From the NCBI GenBank assembly GCA_046347635.1, contig JAXMFT010000004.1, forward strand, positions 186,001 to 250,000: DNA of 64,000 bases. The letters are read 5' to 3'. The translations under genes and the position numbers were made by a program. The stretch is from JAGVSZ01 sp019137045. GTDB taxonomy: Bacteria > Pseudomonadota > Gammaproteobacteria > Burkholderiales > SG8-39. Numbering within the stretch: the stretch's first letter is position 1; the number at the start of each line of letters is the position of its first letter. The notes under the pieces were generated by a model. That model did no database searches. It had not been told where the DNA came from and worked only from the letters and a program-made list of their open reading frames with translations. Shown here in pieces: positions 24,748-33,076 of this stretch.

Positions 24748-25590
24748 TCAGGGGCGGGCGAGCTGGCGATGCCGCACCAGGACCGGCGCCGCGGGGCGGA
24801 AGCGCCGGGCGAGCCGCTCGGCGAAGTACACCGAGCGGTGCTGCCCGCCGGTGCAGCCGAGCGCCACCGTCAGGTAGGCGCGGTTGTCGCGCACGAACGA
24901 GGGCAGCCACCGGGCGACGAAGTCGCCGATGTCGGCGAGCAGCGCCGCCGCCTCCGGCAGCGCGTCGAGGAACGCCACCACCGGCGCGTCGAGGCCGGTG
25001 AGCGAGCGCAGCTGCGGGTCGTAGAAGGGGTTGGGCAGGCTGCGCACGTCGAACACGAGGTCGGCGTCGAGCGGGATGCCCTGCTTGAACCCGAACGACT
25101 CGAAGAGCAGCGTCATGCCCGAGCGGTCGCTCGCGATGAACTCCTTGATCCAGGCGCGCAGCGCGTTCGGGGCGAGCTCGCTCGTGTCGATGCGATGGCC
25201 GATCTCCATCACCTCGGCGAGCAGCTCGCGCTCGCGCGCGATCGACTCGTCGAGGGTGAGCTGGTCGTGGGCGAGCGGGTGGCGCCGGCGCGTCTCGGAA
25301 AAGCGCCGGATGAGCGCGTCGTTCTTCGCGTCCAGGACGAGCAGGCGCACGTCGACGCCCTGGGCGCGCAGGCCGAGGGCCGCGCTCGGCAGCTCCGCGA
25401 GCGCCGGGCCGCTGCGCGCGTCCACGGTGACGGCCAGGCGCTCGTAGCCCGCGTTGCGCAGGAACGCGACCGTCTCGATGAGGAGCGAAGCGGGCAGGTT
25501 GTCGACGCAGTAGTACGCGGCGTCCTCGAGGACGGCCAGGGCGACGCTCTTGCCCGACCCGGAGAGCCCGCTGATGATCACCAGCTGCAT
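24748..25590 (-). CDS. rapZ: RNase adapter protein RapZ
   Basis: P-loop protein of 280 residues. Walker A GLSGSGKSVAL lies near residue 8, followed by CVDNLPASLL and the C-terminal block LTVALGCTGGQHRSVYFAERLARRF. In E. coli RapZ senses glucosamine-6-phosphate and guides RNase E to the GlmZ sRNA; the target in this species is unknown. ATG 25590 places Walker A at the normal distance; an in-frame extension to 25653 lacks conservation. It ends the rpoN-ptsN-hprK neighbourhood, its usual place. Confidence 0.95.
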   Translation of the reverse strand: MQLVIISGLSGSGKSVALAVLEDAAYYCVDNLPASLLIETVAFLRNAGYERLAVTVDARSGPALAELPSAALGLRAQGVDVRLLVLDAKNDALIRRFSETRRRHPLAHDQLTLDESIARERELLAEVMEIGHRIDTSELAPNALRAWIKEFIASDRSGMTLLFESFGFKQGIPLDADLVFDVRSLPNPFYDPQLRSLTGLDAPVVAFLDALPEAAALLADIGDFVARWLPSFVRDNRAYLTVALGCTGGQHRSVYFAERLARRFRPAAPVLVRHRQLARP

Positions 25591-25619
25591 GGCCGGACCA
25601 GCATAGCCGAGCGGCCGGG

Positions 25620-25661
25620 AGGGCGGCAAACGAAAACGGCGCGTGCGAGGCACGCGCCGTT
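25620..25661 (-). terminator. Rho-independent terminator after the psiF-like gene
   Basis: A perfect 12-bp stem AACGGCGCGTGC / GCACGCGCCGTT with a 3-base loop (25635-25661) is followed on the minus strand by TTTCGTTTG. It isolates the psiF-like gene and upstream hprK from rapZ. Confidence 0.85.
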
Positions 25662-25682
25662 GCGGGAAACCGGCCTACCGGG

Positions 25683-26003
25683 TCAGCCGCTCAGGCACTT
25701 GCTCATGAAGGCCTTGCGGTCGTCGCCCTTCATGCCCTTCTCGCCGGCCTGCTTGTTGCAGAAGGACATCTTCTCCTGCTGGGTCATCGGCGCCGCGCCG
25801 CCCTTCAGGCACGTGCTCATGAAGGCCTGGCGCGCCTCGTTGTCCTTGAACTGCTGCTTCTTCGCGTCCGCGTTGCACTGCTGCATGCGCTGCTGCTGCG
25901 CGGACAGCTCTTTCTTCTCCGGGGCCTTCGCCTTGTCCTGCGCGAGGGCGGGCGCGGCGCAGAGCGCCGCCGCGGCGAGCGCCGCGATGAGCGACTTGGT
26001 CAT
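25683..26003 (-). CDS. PsiF-repeat small exported protein
   Basis: Protein of 106 residues with a signal peptide (LIAALAAAALCAAPALAQ) followed by two PsiF-type repeats, each with two cysteines: CNADAKKQQF..AFMSTCLKG and CNKQAGEKGM..AFMSKCLSG. E. coli PsiF is a phosphate-starvation-inducible periplasmic protein of unknown role. A strong GAGGAGGAAAA ribosome site precedes ATG 26003, and a strong terminator follows. It sits between hprK and rapZ, which are usually closer together. Confidence 0.88.
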   Translation of the reverse strand: MTKSLIAALAAAALCAAPALAQDKAKAPEKKELSAQQQRMQQCNADAKKQQFKDNEARQAFMSTCLKGGAAPMTQQEKMSFCNKQAGEKGMKGDDRKAFMSKCLSG

Positions 26004-26055
26004 GCTCGTTTTCCTCCTCTGGGTCCGGGCGCAGGGTGCGCCCGGCACTCGCCCA

Positions 26056-27027
26056 CTAACGCGCCCCGGCGGCGCCGGTTGACGGCTCGTCGTCCCCGCC
26101 GCGCTCCATCTCCGCCCGCTGGCGGCGCAGGAAAGCCTCGGTGCTGTTGTACCCGCGCAGCTGGAGGATGTAGTTGCGCACCGCCGCCTCGACCAGCACC
26201 GCGAGGTTGCGGCCGGCCGCCACCGGGATGACGACCTTGCGCACGGTCACGCCGAGGACGTCCTCCGCGAGCTCGTGCAGCGGCAGCCGCTCGGCCGGCG
26301 CCGCGAGCAACGGGGCGGGGCGATCGAGGTGCACCACGAGCCGCAGGTTCATCTTCGGACGCACCGCGGTCTCGCCGAAGATCGAGCGGATGTCGAGCAC
26401 GCCCAGCCCGCGCACCTCGAGGAAGTCCTTCAGCATCGCCGGGCTGCGCCCCTCGAGCTGGTCCTGGCCGATGCGCGAGATCTCGACCACGTCGTCGGCG
26501 ACGAGGCCGTGCCCGCGGCTGACGAGCTCCAGCCCGAGCTCGCTCTTCCCGACGCCGGAGTCGCCGGTGATCAGCACGCCCAGCCCGAGCACGTCCATGA
26601 ACACGCCGTGGCGCGTCGTCTGCTCGGCGAGCGTCTTGGAGAGGTAGCGGCGCAGCTTGTCGATCAGCTGCGCGGCGGGCCGCGGCGAGGCGAGCACGCT
26701 GACGCCGCGCGCCTCCGCGACCTGGAGCAGGCGCGGGTGCCCGGCCACGCCGTCGGCGAGGATCACCGCGGCCGGGCGGGTGCCGAGGCCGAGCTCGATC
26801 AGGCGCTCGAGCCGCGCGCCCTCCAGCGCGTCGAGGTGCGCCTGCTCGTGCTGGCCCAGGACCTGGATGCGGTTCGGATGAATGAGGTTCAGATGGCCGA
26901 CGAACGCGGCCGACTCGGTGGGGTCCTGCCGGACGACGGCCTCGCCGCCCGCCTTGCCGCACACCCAGGAAAGCGCCAGCTTCTCGCGGTTGTCCTCAAA
27001 CAGACGCGCGACGCTGGTTTGGAGCAT
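26056..27027 (-). CDS. hprK: HPr kinase/phosphorylase
   Basis: Bifunctional Ser-kinase and phosphorylase acting on HPr; 323 residues. The N-terminal domain (1-130) is followed by a catalytic domain with P-loop GDSGVGKSELGLELVSRGH (GDSGVGKS near residue 155), the catalytic VADDVVEI region and the signature EVRGLGVLDIRSIFGETAV (IFG block). The start overlaps the end of ptsN by 32 bases, so the genes are coupled. No ptsH is visible in the window. It links phosphotransfer signalling to the rpoN region as in many betaproteobacteria. Confidence 0.96.
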   Translation of the reverse strand: MLQTSVARLFEDNREKLALSWVCGKAGGEAVVRQDPTESAAFVGHLNLIHPNRIQVLGQHEQAHLDALEGARLERLIELGLGTRPAAVILADGVAGHPRLLQVAEARGVSVLASPRPAAQLIDKLRRYLSKTLAEQTTRHGVFMDVLGLGVLITGDSGVGKSELGLELVSRGHGLVADDVVEISRIGQDQLEGRSPAMLKDFLEVRGLGVLDIRSIFGETAVRPKMNLRLVVHLDRPAPLLAAPAERLPLHELAEDVLGVTVRKVVIPVAAGRNLAVLVEAAVRNYILQLRGYNSTEAFLRRQRAEMERGGDDEPSTGAAGAR

Positions 27028-27496
27028 GCGGGTCTGCCACGTAGGGCTGCCAGGCCGAGATCTGGTCGTGCAGCGCCGTCGCGTCGGCGGCGGCGTTCAG
27101 GCGGCCGCGCAGCTCGCGGTCGCTGAACATCTGCGCGAGCTCCGAGAGGATCTCCAGGTGCTGCTCGGTCGCCTGCTCGGGCACGAGCAGGACGAAGACG
27201 AGGTCGACCGGGCGGCCGTCGGGCGAGTCGAACGCCACCGCCGTCTTGAGCCGCAGGAAGGCGCCGACCGGATCCTTCAGGCCCTTGATGCGCCCGTGCG
27301 GGATCGCGACCCCCTGGCCGAGGCCGGTGGAGCCGAGCTTCTCGCGCGCGAACAGGCTGTCGAACACGAGGCTGCGGGCGATGCCCTGGTTGTTCTCGAA
27401 CAGGAGGCCCACCTGCTCGAACAGGCGCTTCTTGCTGCTCACCTCCGCGTCGAGCACGATGTTCGACGCGGGCAGCAGCTTGGCGATGAGGTTCAT
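26996..27496 (-). CDS. ptsN: PTS IIA-like nitrogen-regulatory protein PtsN
   Basis: IIA-Ntr of 166 residues, the phosphoryl acceptor of the nitrogen-related PTS, affecting potassium transport and sigma-54 functions. The active-site His is in GVAIPHGRI (near residue 66), with LDAEVSSKKRLFEQ and EILSELAQMFSD as family blocks. It lies between hpf and hprK, with a TAGAAT on the minus strand at 27566-27561 overlapping the hpf stop. The C-terminal tail (QRRASV) is within the overlap with hprK. Confidence 0.95.
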   Translation of the reverse strand: MNLIAKLLPASNIVLDAEVSSKKRLFEQVGLLFENNQGIARSLVFDSLFAREKLGSTGLGQGVAIPHGRIKGLKDPVGAFLRLKTAVAFDSPDGRPVDLVFVLLVPEQATEQHLEILSELAQMFSDRELRGRLNAAADATALHDQISAWQPYVADPHAPNQRRASV

Positions 27497-27563
27497 GCGC
27501 GGTGTCGAGGTCCGGTTCCTGGCCCGGCGGCGGTCGGGCGGCGGGCCCGGATCGGCCGGGATT

Positions 27564-27893
27564 CTACTCCGGCTGGCTGTCGGCCTGGTGCTTCAGCGCC
27601 GCGTGCGGCCGCGCCCCGGCGCGGCCCTTGTGCTTGAGGAGCTGGCGGTCGAGCTTGTCCACCATCGCGTCGATCGCGGCGTAGAGGTCCTCGTGGTCGG
27701 CCTCGACGTGCAGGTCCCGGCCGCGCACGTGCACGCTCGCCTCGGCTTTCTGGCGCAGCTTCTGCACCGACAGGATCACGCTCACCGCGGTGACGCGGTC
27801 GGAGTGCCGCAGGCAGCGCTCGAGCTTCGCTTCGACGTAGCCGCGGATGGCCGGCGTGACCGCGACGTGGTGGCCGGTGACGGACAGGTTCAT
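27564..27893 (-). CDS. hpf: Short ribosome hibernation promoting factor
   Basis: HPF/RaiA family protein of 109 residues (short form): NLSVTGHHVAVTPAIRGYVEAKLERCLRH (blocks TGHHVAVTPAIR and YVEAKLE), VHVRGRDLHVEADHEDLYAAIDAMVDKLDRQL. It binds the small ribosomal subunit in stationary phase. It directly follows rpoN (29 bases) and precedes ptsN, the classic order. Confidence 0.95.
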   Translation of the reverse strand: MNLSVTGHHVAVTPAIRGYVEAKLERCLRHSDRVTAVSVILSVQKLRQKAEASVHVRGRDLHVEADHEDLYAAIDAMVDKLDRQLLKHKGRAGARPHAALKHQADSQPE

Positions 27894-27922
27894 CGGTGCG
27901 ACCCTCCTCGCGTGGGGCGTGT

Positions 27923-29365
27923 TCAGAGCGACTTGCGGAGGTTGCCGGGCGGGATGTGCAGCGCCTCGCGGTACTTGGCGATCGTCCGGCGCGCCACCAC
28001 GATGCCCTGCTGGCCGAGGATCTCCGAGATCTTGGAGTCCGACAGCGGTTTCTTCGCGTCCTCGGCCGCGACCAGCTGCTTGATCAGCGCGCGGATCGCG
28101 GTCGCCGAGCAGGCCCCGCCGGTGTCGGTCGCGACGTGGCTGCCGAAGAAGTACTTGAGCTCGAAGATGCCGCGCGGGGTGGCCATGAACTTCTGCGTGG
28201 TCACGCGCGACACCGTCGACTCGTGCAGGCCGAGCGCGTCCGCGATCTCGCGCAGCACGAGCGGGCGCATCGCCACCTCGCCGTGGTCGAAGAAGTGCCG
28301 CTGGCGGTCCACGATCGCCTGCGAGACGCGCTGGATGGTGTCGAAGCGCTGCTGCACGTTCTTGATCAGCCAGCGCGCCTCCTGCAGCTGCGAGGACATC
28401 TGGCCGGCGCTGGCGCGGTTCTGCTGCAGGATGTCGGCGTAGATGCGGTTGATGCGCAGCCGCGGCATCGCGTCGGGGTTGAGCGCGGCGACCCAGACGT
28501 TCTTCACCTTGCGCACCACGACGTCGGGGATGACGTAGCGGGTCTCGAGCTGCGCGAACTCCGCCCCCGGACGCGGGTTCAGGCTCTGGATGAGCTTGTG
28601 CGCCGCGCGCAGGCTCGCCTCGTCGCAGCCGGTGAGTTTCTTCAGCTTCGCATAGTCGCGCGCGGCGAGCAGTGCGAGGTGCTCGCGCACGATCCGCAGC
28701 GCGAGCTCCAGCGCGGGCGTCCCGGCCGCGGGCAGCGCGGCGAGCTGGAGCTCCAGGCACTCTGCGGGCGAGCGCGCCCCGACGCCGGTCGGGTCGAGGT
28801 TCTGCAGGTGCCTGAGCGCGATCGCGAGGTCCGCGGCCTCCACGCCGAGCTCCGGCGGCAGCATGGCCGCGATCTCGTCGAGCGGCTGGCTGAGGTAGCC
28901 GTCCTCGTCGAGCGCGTCCACCAGCATCGCCACCAGGCGCCGGTCGCGCTCGGGCAGGGGCGTGAGCGAGAGCTGCTGCAGCAGGTGATCGCGCAGCGTG
29001 GGCGACTCGGCGGCGAGCTGCGGGTAGTCGGACTCGCCGCCCTCGTCGCGCGCGCCGCCCGCGCCGGCGCCCTCGAGGTACCAGTCGGTGTCGGCCGGGC
29101 GCTCGTCGTCGGGCGCAGCCGCCCCTTCGGACCCCGGCGCGTGCTCGGGCGCGACCTCTGCGAGCGGCTGGCTGCCGTTGATGCGCGGCGGGGCGTCGCC
29201 GTCCTCGTCGGTCTCCTCGCGCTCGAGGAGCGGGTTGTCGGCGAGAAAGCGCTCGAGCTCCTGGTTCAGCTCGATGGTCGAGAGCTGCAGGAGGCGGATC
29301 GATTGCTGCAGCTGAGGCGTCAGCGTGAGGTGCTGCGACAGCTTGAGCTGCAGGGTCTGCTTCAT
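27923..29365 (-). CDS. rpoN: RNA polymerase sigma-54 factor RpoN
   Basis: Sigma-54 of 480 residues. Region I is Gln/Leu-rich (LKLSQHLTLTPQLQQSIRLLQLST), region II is acidic (about 50-110), the core-binding domain follows, and the C-terminus has the HTH (LHESTVSRVTTQKFM) and RpoN box ARRTIAKYRE. It needs an AAA+ activator; one is encoded at 55546-56970 and a candidate target promoter lies at 36759-36775. The neighbours lptB and hpf are the standard ones. Confidence 0.97.
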   Translation of the reverse strand: MKQTLQLKLSQHLTLTPQLQQSIRLLQLSTIELNQELERFLADNPLLEREETDEDGDAPPRINGSQPLAEVAPEHAPGSEGAAAPDDERPADTDWYLEGAGAGGARDEGGESDYPQLAAESPTLRDHLLQQLSLTPLPERDRRLVAMLVDALDEDGYLSQPLDEIAAMLPPELGVEAADLAIALRHLQNLDPTGVGARSPAECLELQLAALPAAGTPALELALRIVREHLALLAARDYAKLKKLTGCDEASLRAAHKLIQSLNPRPGAEFAQLETRYVIPDVVVRKVKNVWVAALNPDAMPRLRINRIYADILQQNRASAGQMSSQLQEARWLIKNVQQRFDTIQRVSQAIVDRQRHFFDHGEVAMRPLVLREIADALGLHESTVSRVTTQKFMATPRGIFELKYFFGSHVATDTGGACSATAIRALIKQLVAAEDAKKPLSDSKISEILGQQGIVVARRTIAKYREALHIPPGNLRKSL

Positions 29366-29476
29366 GCCGCGGAAGGCAGGGGGTCCGGGGTTCGGGTGGG
29401 TGTGGGTCGGGTCGATGGCGCCGGGTTCCCGGGCGCGCCGCCTGCAGCGGCGCGGATCCGCACGGCCTGCCCCCCG

Positions 29477-30199
29477 TCAGAGGCGGAAGTGCTCCCCGAG
29501 GTAAACGCGTCTAACGTTTTCATTGTAAACGATCTCTTCCGGCCGGCCGGCGGCGAGCACGGAGCCTTCGTTAATTATGTACGCCCGGTCGCAAATTCCC
29601 AGCGTTTCCCGCACGTTATGGTCGGTGATCAGCACCCCTATGCCGCGTTCCTTGAGGAACCGGATGATGCGCTGGATGTCGAGCACCGCGATCGGGTCGA
29701 CGCCCGCGAACGGCTCGTCGAGGAGGATGAAGGCGGGCTTCGTCCCGAGCGCCCGGGCGATCTCGGTGCGCCGGCGCTCGCCGCCCGACAGCGACAGCGC
29801 CGTCGCGTCGCGCAGGTGCGCGATGTGCAGCTCCTCGAGCAGGGTGTCGAGCCGCTGCGCGATCGCGTCCTCCGGGAGCTCCATCAGCTCGAGGACGGCG
29901 CGCACGTTCTCCTGCACCGTGAGCCGCCGGAACACCGAGGCCTCCTGCGGCAGGTAGGACAGCCCGAGCCGCGCGCGGCGGTGGATCGGCAGCCGGGTGA
30001 TCTCCCGCTCGTCGATGTAGATGCGCCCGCCGTCGGCGGCGACCAGCCCCACGATCATGTAGAAGCAGGTCGTTTTCCCGGCGCCGTTCGGCCCGAGCAG
30101 GCCGACCACTTCGCCGCTCGCGACCTCGAGCGAGACGTCGTGCACGACGACGCGCTTCTTGTAGCGCTTGTTCAGCTCGATGGCGCGCAGGCGGCTCAT
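29477..30199 (-). CDS. lptB: LPS export ABC ATPase LptB
   Basis: Cytoplasmic ATPase of 240 residues that powers LPS extraction through LptFG. Walker A LLGPNGAGKTTCF near residue 38, the Q-loop LPQEASVF, signature LSLSGGERRR, Walker B FILLDEPFAGVDP and H-loop ITDHN are all present. It follows lptA and precedes rpoN. ATG 30199 is the first in-frame start giving the usual N-terminus (MSRLRAIELNKRYKKR). Confidence 0.97.
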   Translation of the reverse strand: MSRLRAIELNKRYKKRVVVHDVSLEVASGEVVGLLGPNGAGKTTCFYMIVGLVAADGGRIYIDEREITRLPIHRRARLGLSYLPQEASVFRRLTVQENVRAVLELMELPEDAIAQRLDTLLEELHIAHLRDATALSLSGGERRRTEIARALGTKPAFILLDEPFAGVDPIAVLDIQRIIRFLKERGIGVLITDHNVRETLGICDRAYIINEGSVLAAGRPEEIVYNENVRRVYLGEHFRL

Positions 30200-30261
30200 G
30201 GTGGAGGCGCGCGCCGGCGGTCGGGGCGTGGCCGCCCGGTCGCGTGCGCGCGACGCGTCGT

Positions 30262-30837
30262 CTAGCCCTTGCCGAGCTCCGTTGCGGGGTTGAGCTCGAG
30301 CGGGGGCTTGGGGCTCGGGGCCGGCTCGTCCTTCTTCTTCGGCTGGATCACCGCGCGCACCCGGCCTTCGCGTCCCGGCGGGCCGGAGGCGTCCTTGGAC
30401 GGCTGGACGCGGAACACCTCGGTGCGCGAGTCGTAGGAGATGTAGTTGCCCCGCACCTCGTCCTTGTCGCGCGCCACGCGCGCCTTGTCGTAGAGCTCGA
30501 CGCGCTCGGCCTTGCCGTCGTACTCGATGCGCTGGGCCTCGCCCTCGATCCACTCGTCCACGCCGTCGCGCTTCTGGCGGAAAGTCGCCGGCGCGCCCAC
30601 GGCGACGCCGGTCTGGAAGCCCTGCGCGTCCTGGCGCACGGTGAGCTTGTCGGCGCGCAGGACGAAGGTGCCCTGGGTGAGGACGACGCGGCCCTCGAAC
30701 ACCGCGATCTGCTTCTGGTCGTCCGCCAGCATGCGGTCGGCCTCGATGCTGACCGGCTTGTCGCGGTCGTCGCGCTCCGCGTGCGCCGCCGGGGCGAGCG
30801 CGAGGAGGACGAGGAGCGCGGCGAGCGGGCGGCGCAC
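30262..30837 (-). CDS. lptA: LPS transport periplasmic protein LptA
   Basis: Periplasmic beta-jellyroll bridge protein of 191 residues with a signal peptide (LAALLVLLALAPAAHA). PVSIEADRMLADDQKQIAVFEGRVVLTQG is the canonical OstA block (here named by IEADRM and FEGRVVLTQG). A Lys/Pro-rich tail follows. The GTG start at 30837 lies 5 bases after the lptC stop. Confidence 0.95.
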   Translation of the reverse strand: MRRPLAALLVLLALAPAAHAERDDRDKPVSIEADRMLADDQKQIAVFEGRVVLTQGTFVLRADKLTVRQDAQGFQTGVAVGAPATFRQKRDGVDEWIEGEAQRIEYDGKAERVELYDKARVARDKDEVRGNYISYDSRTEVFRVQPSKDASGPPGREGRVRAVIQPKKKDEPAPSPKPPLELNPATELGKG

Positions 30838-30842
30838 GGGGC

Positions 30843-31436
30843 CTACCTCTGCGCCTTCCCGGGCGCGTCCCGGGACGCGTACGTCCCGCTCACGCGCGCC
30901 TTGAGCTCCAGCGTGCGCTTGGCGTTGTCGAACTCCATGCCCACGCCGGCGAGCCGCGAGCTTCCCTCGGTGATCAGCACCGGCTCCGGCGTGCGCGCCT
31001 GCTCGGTCTTCGGAAACACCTGGAGGTAGGTCGTGTCCATGCGCAACGGCGGGCGGTCCCCGACCGGGTCGCGAACGACGACGACGTTGCCGTACAGCCG
31101 CACGTCGTCGCCCTCCCGGTTGACCGTCCCGCGTTCCGCCGTGACGCGGACCGGCGGCCCCTTGACCGGGAACTGGGTGAGCCGCGGCTCCACGACCTCG
31201 GTCAGCTCCTCGTCCGGATAGTAGAGCAGGCGCTCGGCGGTGAGGCGCGACTCGGCGCGCCCGCCCTCGTCCATCGCGGTGGCGGTGATGCCGTCGACGA
31301 CGAACTCCGGGACGCGTGCGCGCGCGGCGGAGGTCGTGCCGCTCGGGGCGCTGACGATGAGCTCGAGCCAGAACGTGAGCGCGGCGAGCCCCGCGGCGAG
31401 CCCGAGGGTGAAGAGCGTGTTCGTGCGCAGTTTCAC
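30843..31436 (-). CDS. lptC: LPS export protein LptC
   Basis: Bitopic inner-membrane protein of 197 residues: an N-terminal anchor (LFTLGLAAGLAALTFWLEL) and a periplasmic LptA-like domain (FVVDGITATAMDEGGRAESRLTAERLLYYPD). It hands LPS from LptBFG to LptA. The GTG start at 31436 overlaps the kdsC TGA (GTGA), which I prefer to a longer start inside kdsC. Confidence 0.93.
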   Translation of the reverse strand: MKLRTNTLFTLGLAAGLAALTFWLELIVSAPSGTTSAARARVPEFVVDGITATAMDEGGRAESRLTAERLLYYPDEELTEVVEPRLTQFPVKGPPVRVTAERGTVNREGDDVRLYGNVVVVRDPVGDRPPLRMDTTYLQVFPKTEQARTPEPVLITEGSSRLAGVGMEFDNAKRTLELKARVSGTYASRDAPGKAQR

Positions 31437-32017
31437 GCGAGGTAGCGGGCCACCGCCGCGTCGAGCGCGCCCTGCGCGCGCAGGATGAGGTCGCAGACCT
31501 CGCGCGCGGCGCCGCGGCCGCCCGGCGTGCGGCTGACGTAGTGCACGCGCGCGCGCACCGGCTCCGGCGCCTCCGGGACGGCGGCGGCGAAACCGCAGCG
31601 CGTGAGCACCGGCAGGTCCGGCAGGTCGTCGCCCATGAAGCCGCACGCGCGCGCGTCGAAGCCGAGCTCGCCGCGCACCCGCTCGAACACCGCGAGCTTG
31701 TCCTCCACGCCCTGGAACAGGCGGGCGATGCCGAGGCCGGCGGCGCGCGCCGCGACCGCGTTCGAGCGCCGCCCGCTGATGAGCGCGAGCTCGAGCCCCG
31801 CGCCCTGCAGGAGCTTCAGCCCCAGCCCGTCGAGCGCGTGAAACGCCTTGAGCTCCGCGCCCGCGTCGGTGAGGTACAGCGTGCCGTCGGTCAGCACGCC
31901 GTCGACATCGAAGGCCATCAGCCGCAGCCCGCGCGCCCGCGCCAGCGCATCGCTCGTGGGCGCGCCCGCGGGCGCGGCGCGCGCGGGTGCTCGCCCGGGG
32001 AGCGCTCCGGCGCTCAC
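31433..32017 (-). CDS. kdsC: 3-deoxy-D-manno-octulosonate 8-phosphate phosphatase KdsC
   Basis: HAD-family phosphatase of 194 residues that makes KDO for lipid A. Motif I is MAFDVDGVLTDG with nucleophile Asp and acid Asp, motif II is ALISGR, motif III is the Lys in EDKLAVF and motif IV is GFMGDDLPDLPVL. The first 25 residues are an Ala/Pro-rich extension. The GTG start at 32017 overlaps the kdsD stop. Confidence 0.95.
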   Translation of the reverse strand: MSAGALPGRAPARAAPAGAPTSDALARARGLRLMAFDVDGVLTDGTLYLTDAGAELKAFHALDGLGLKLLQGAGLELALISGRRSNAVAARAAGLGIARLFQGVEDKLAVFERVRGELGFDARACGFMGDDLPDLPVLTRCGFAAAVPEAPEPVRARVHYVSRTPGGRGAAREVCDLILRAQGALDAAVARYLA

Positions 32018-33018
32018 AGCACCTTCGCGCGGAAGAGGTCGTGGATGTTGAGCGCGCCCACCAGCACGCCAGCGGCGTCGACCACCGGCAGCTGGGTGGA
32101 CTTGCGCGCCTCCATCAGCTCGACCGCCTCCGCCGCGAGCGCCTCGGGCCGGATCGTGCGCGGCGCGCGCGTCATCACCAGCGCGATCGGGGTGGCGCGG
32201 ATGTCGCCGCCGCGCTCGAGGCTGCGGCGCAGGTCGCCGTCGGTGAAGATGCCCACGAGGCGCCCGGCGTCGTCCACCACCGCGGTCATGCCCATGCGCT
32301 TCCGCGACACCTCGAGCACCGCCTCGGCGAGCGTCGCGCGCTCGCTCACCGACGGCACGTCCGGGCCGGTGCGCATCACGTCGCGCACGTGCGTGAGCAG
32401 GCGCCGGCCGAGCCGGCCGCCGGGGTGGGAGCGGGCGAAGTCCTCGTGGCCGAAGCCGCGCGCGTCGAGCAGGGCGACGGCGAGCGCGTCGCCGAGCGCG
32501 AGCGCGGCGGTGGTGCTCGCCGTCGGGGCGAGGTTGAGCGGGCAGGCCTCCTTCTCGACGTGCGCGTCGAGCACCACGTCGGCGAGCGTGGCGAGGGTCG
32601 AACCGGGCTGGCCGGTGAGCGCGACCAGACGCGCGCCCATGCGCTTGACGAGCGGCAGCACGGTGATGAGCTCGTCGCTCTCGCCCGAGTAGGAGATCGC
32701 GATCACGACGTCGTCGTGCGTGATCATGCCGAGGTCGCCGTGGCTCGCCTCGCCCGGGTGCACGAAGAAGGCCGGCGTCCCGGTGCTCGCCAGCGTGGCG
32801 GCGAGCTTGCGGCCCACGTGCCCCGACTTGCCGATCCCGGTCACCACGACACGCCCGCGGCAGGCGAGCACGAGATCGAGCGCCGCGACGAAGCGCCCGT
32901 CGAGGCGCGCGCCGAGCGCGGCGACCGCGGCCGCCTCGATCGCGAGCACCTCGCGCGCGAGCGCGAGCGCGCCGCTCGCACGATCGTCCTGGTCCCGCGC
33001 CGGTGCAGCCGCTATCAT
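32014..33018 (-). CDS. kdsD: Arabinose-5-phosphate isomerase KdsD
   Basis: Converts ribulose-5-phosphate to arabinose-5-phosphate, the KDO precursor; 334 residues. The SIS domain shows VVVTGIGKSGHVGRKLAATLASTGTPAFFVHPGEASHGDLGM (blocks GIGKSGHVGRK and HPGEASHGDLGM) and KEACPLNLAPTASTTA; two CBS domains follow (FTDGDLRR). ATG 33018 fits the family start. A perfect TATAAT on the minus strand at 33031-33026 ends 7 bases before it and no ribosome site is seen, so the message may be leaderless. Confidence 0.95.
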   Translation of the reverse strand: MIAAAPARDQDDRASGALALAREVLAIEAAAVAALGARLDGRFVAALDLVLACRGRVVVTGIGKSGHVGRKLAATLASTGTPAFFVHPGEASHGDLGMITHDDVVIAISYSGESDELITVLPLVKRMGARLVALTGQPGSTLATLADVVLDAHVEKEACPLNLAPTASTTAALALGDALAVALLDARGFGHEDFARSHPGGRLGRRLLTHVRDVMRTGPDVPSVSERATLAEAVLEVSRKRMGMTAVVDDAGRLVGIFTDGDLRRSLERGGDIRATPIALVMTRAPRTIRPEALAAEAVELMEARKSTQLPVVDAAGVLVGALNIHDLFRAKVL

Positions 33019-33025
33019 GCTGAAA

Positions 33026-33031
33026 ATTATA
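33026..33031 (-). promoter_or_regulatory. Consensus -10 hexamer just before kdsD
   Basis: TATAAT on the minus strand would start transcription at or next to the kdsD ATG. No -35 is recognisable. Confidence 0.45.
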
Positions 33032-33076
33032 TCAAACGGTCCCTGCGGCCCCGCCCGTGCGCGGCCTCGACATGCG

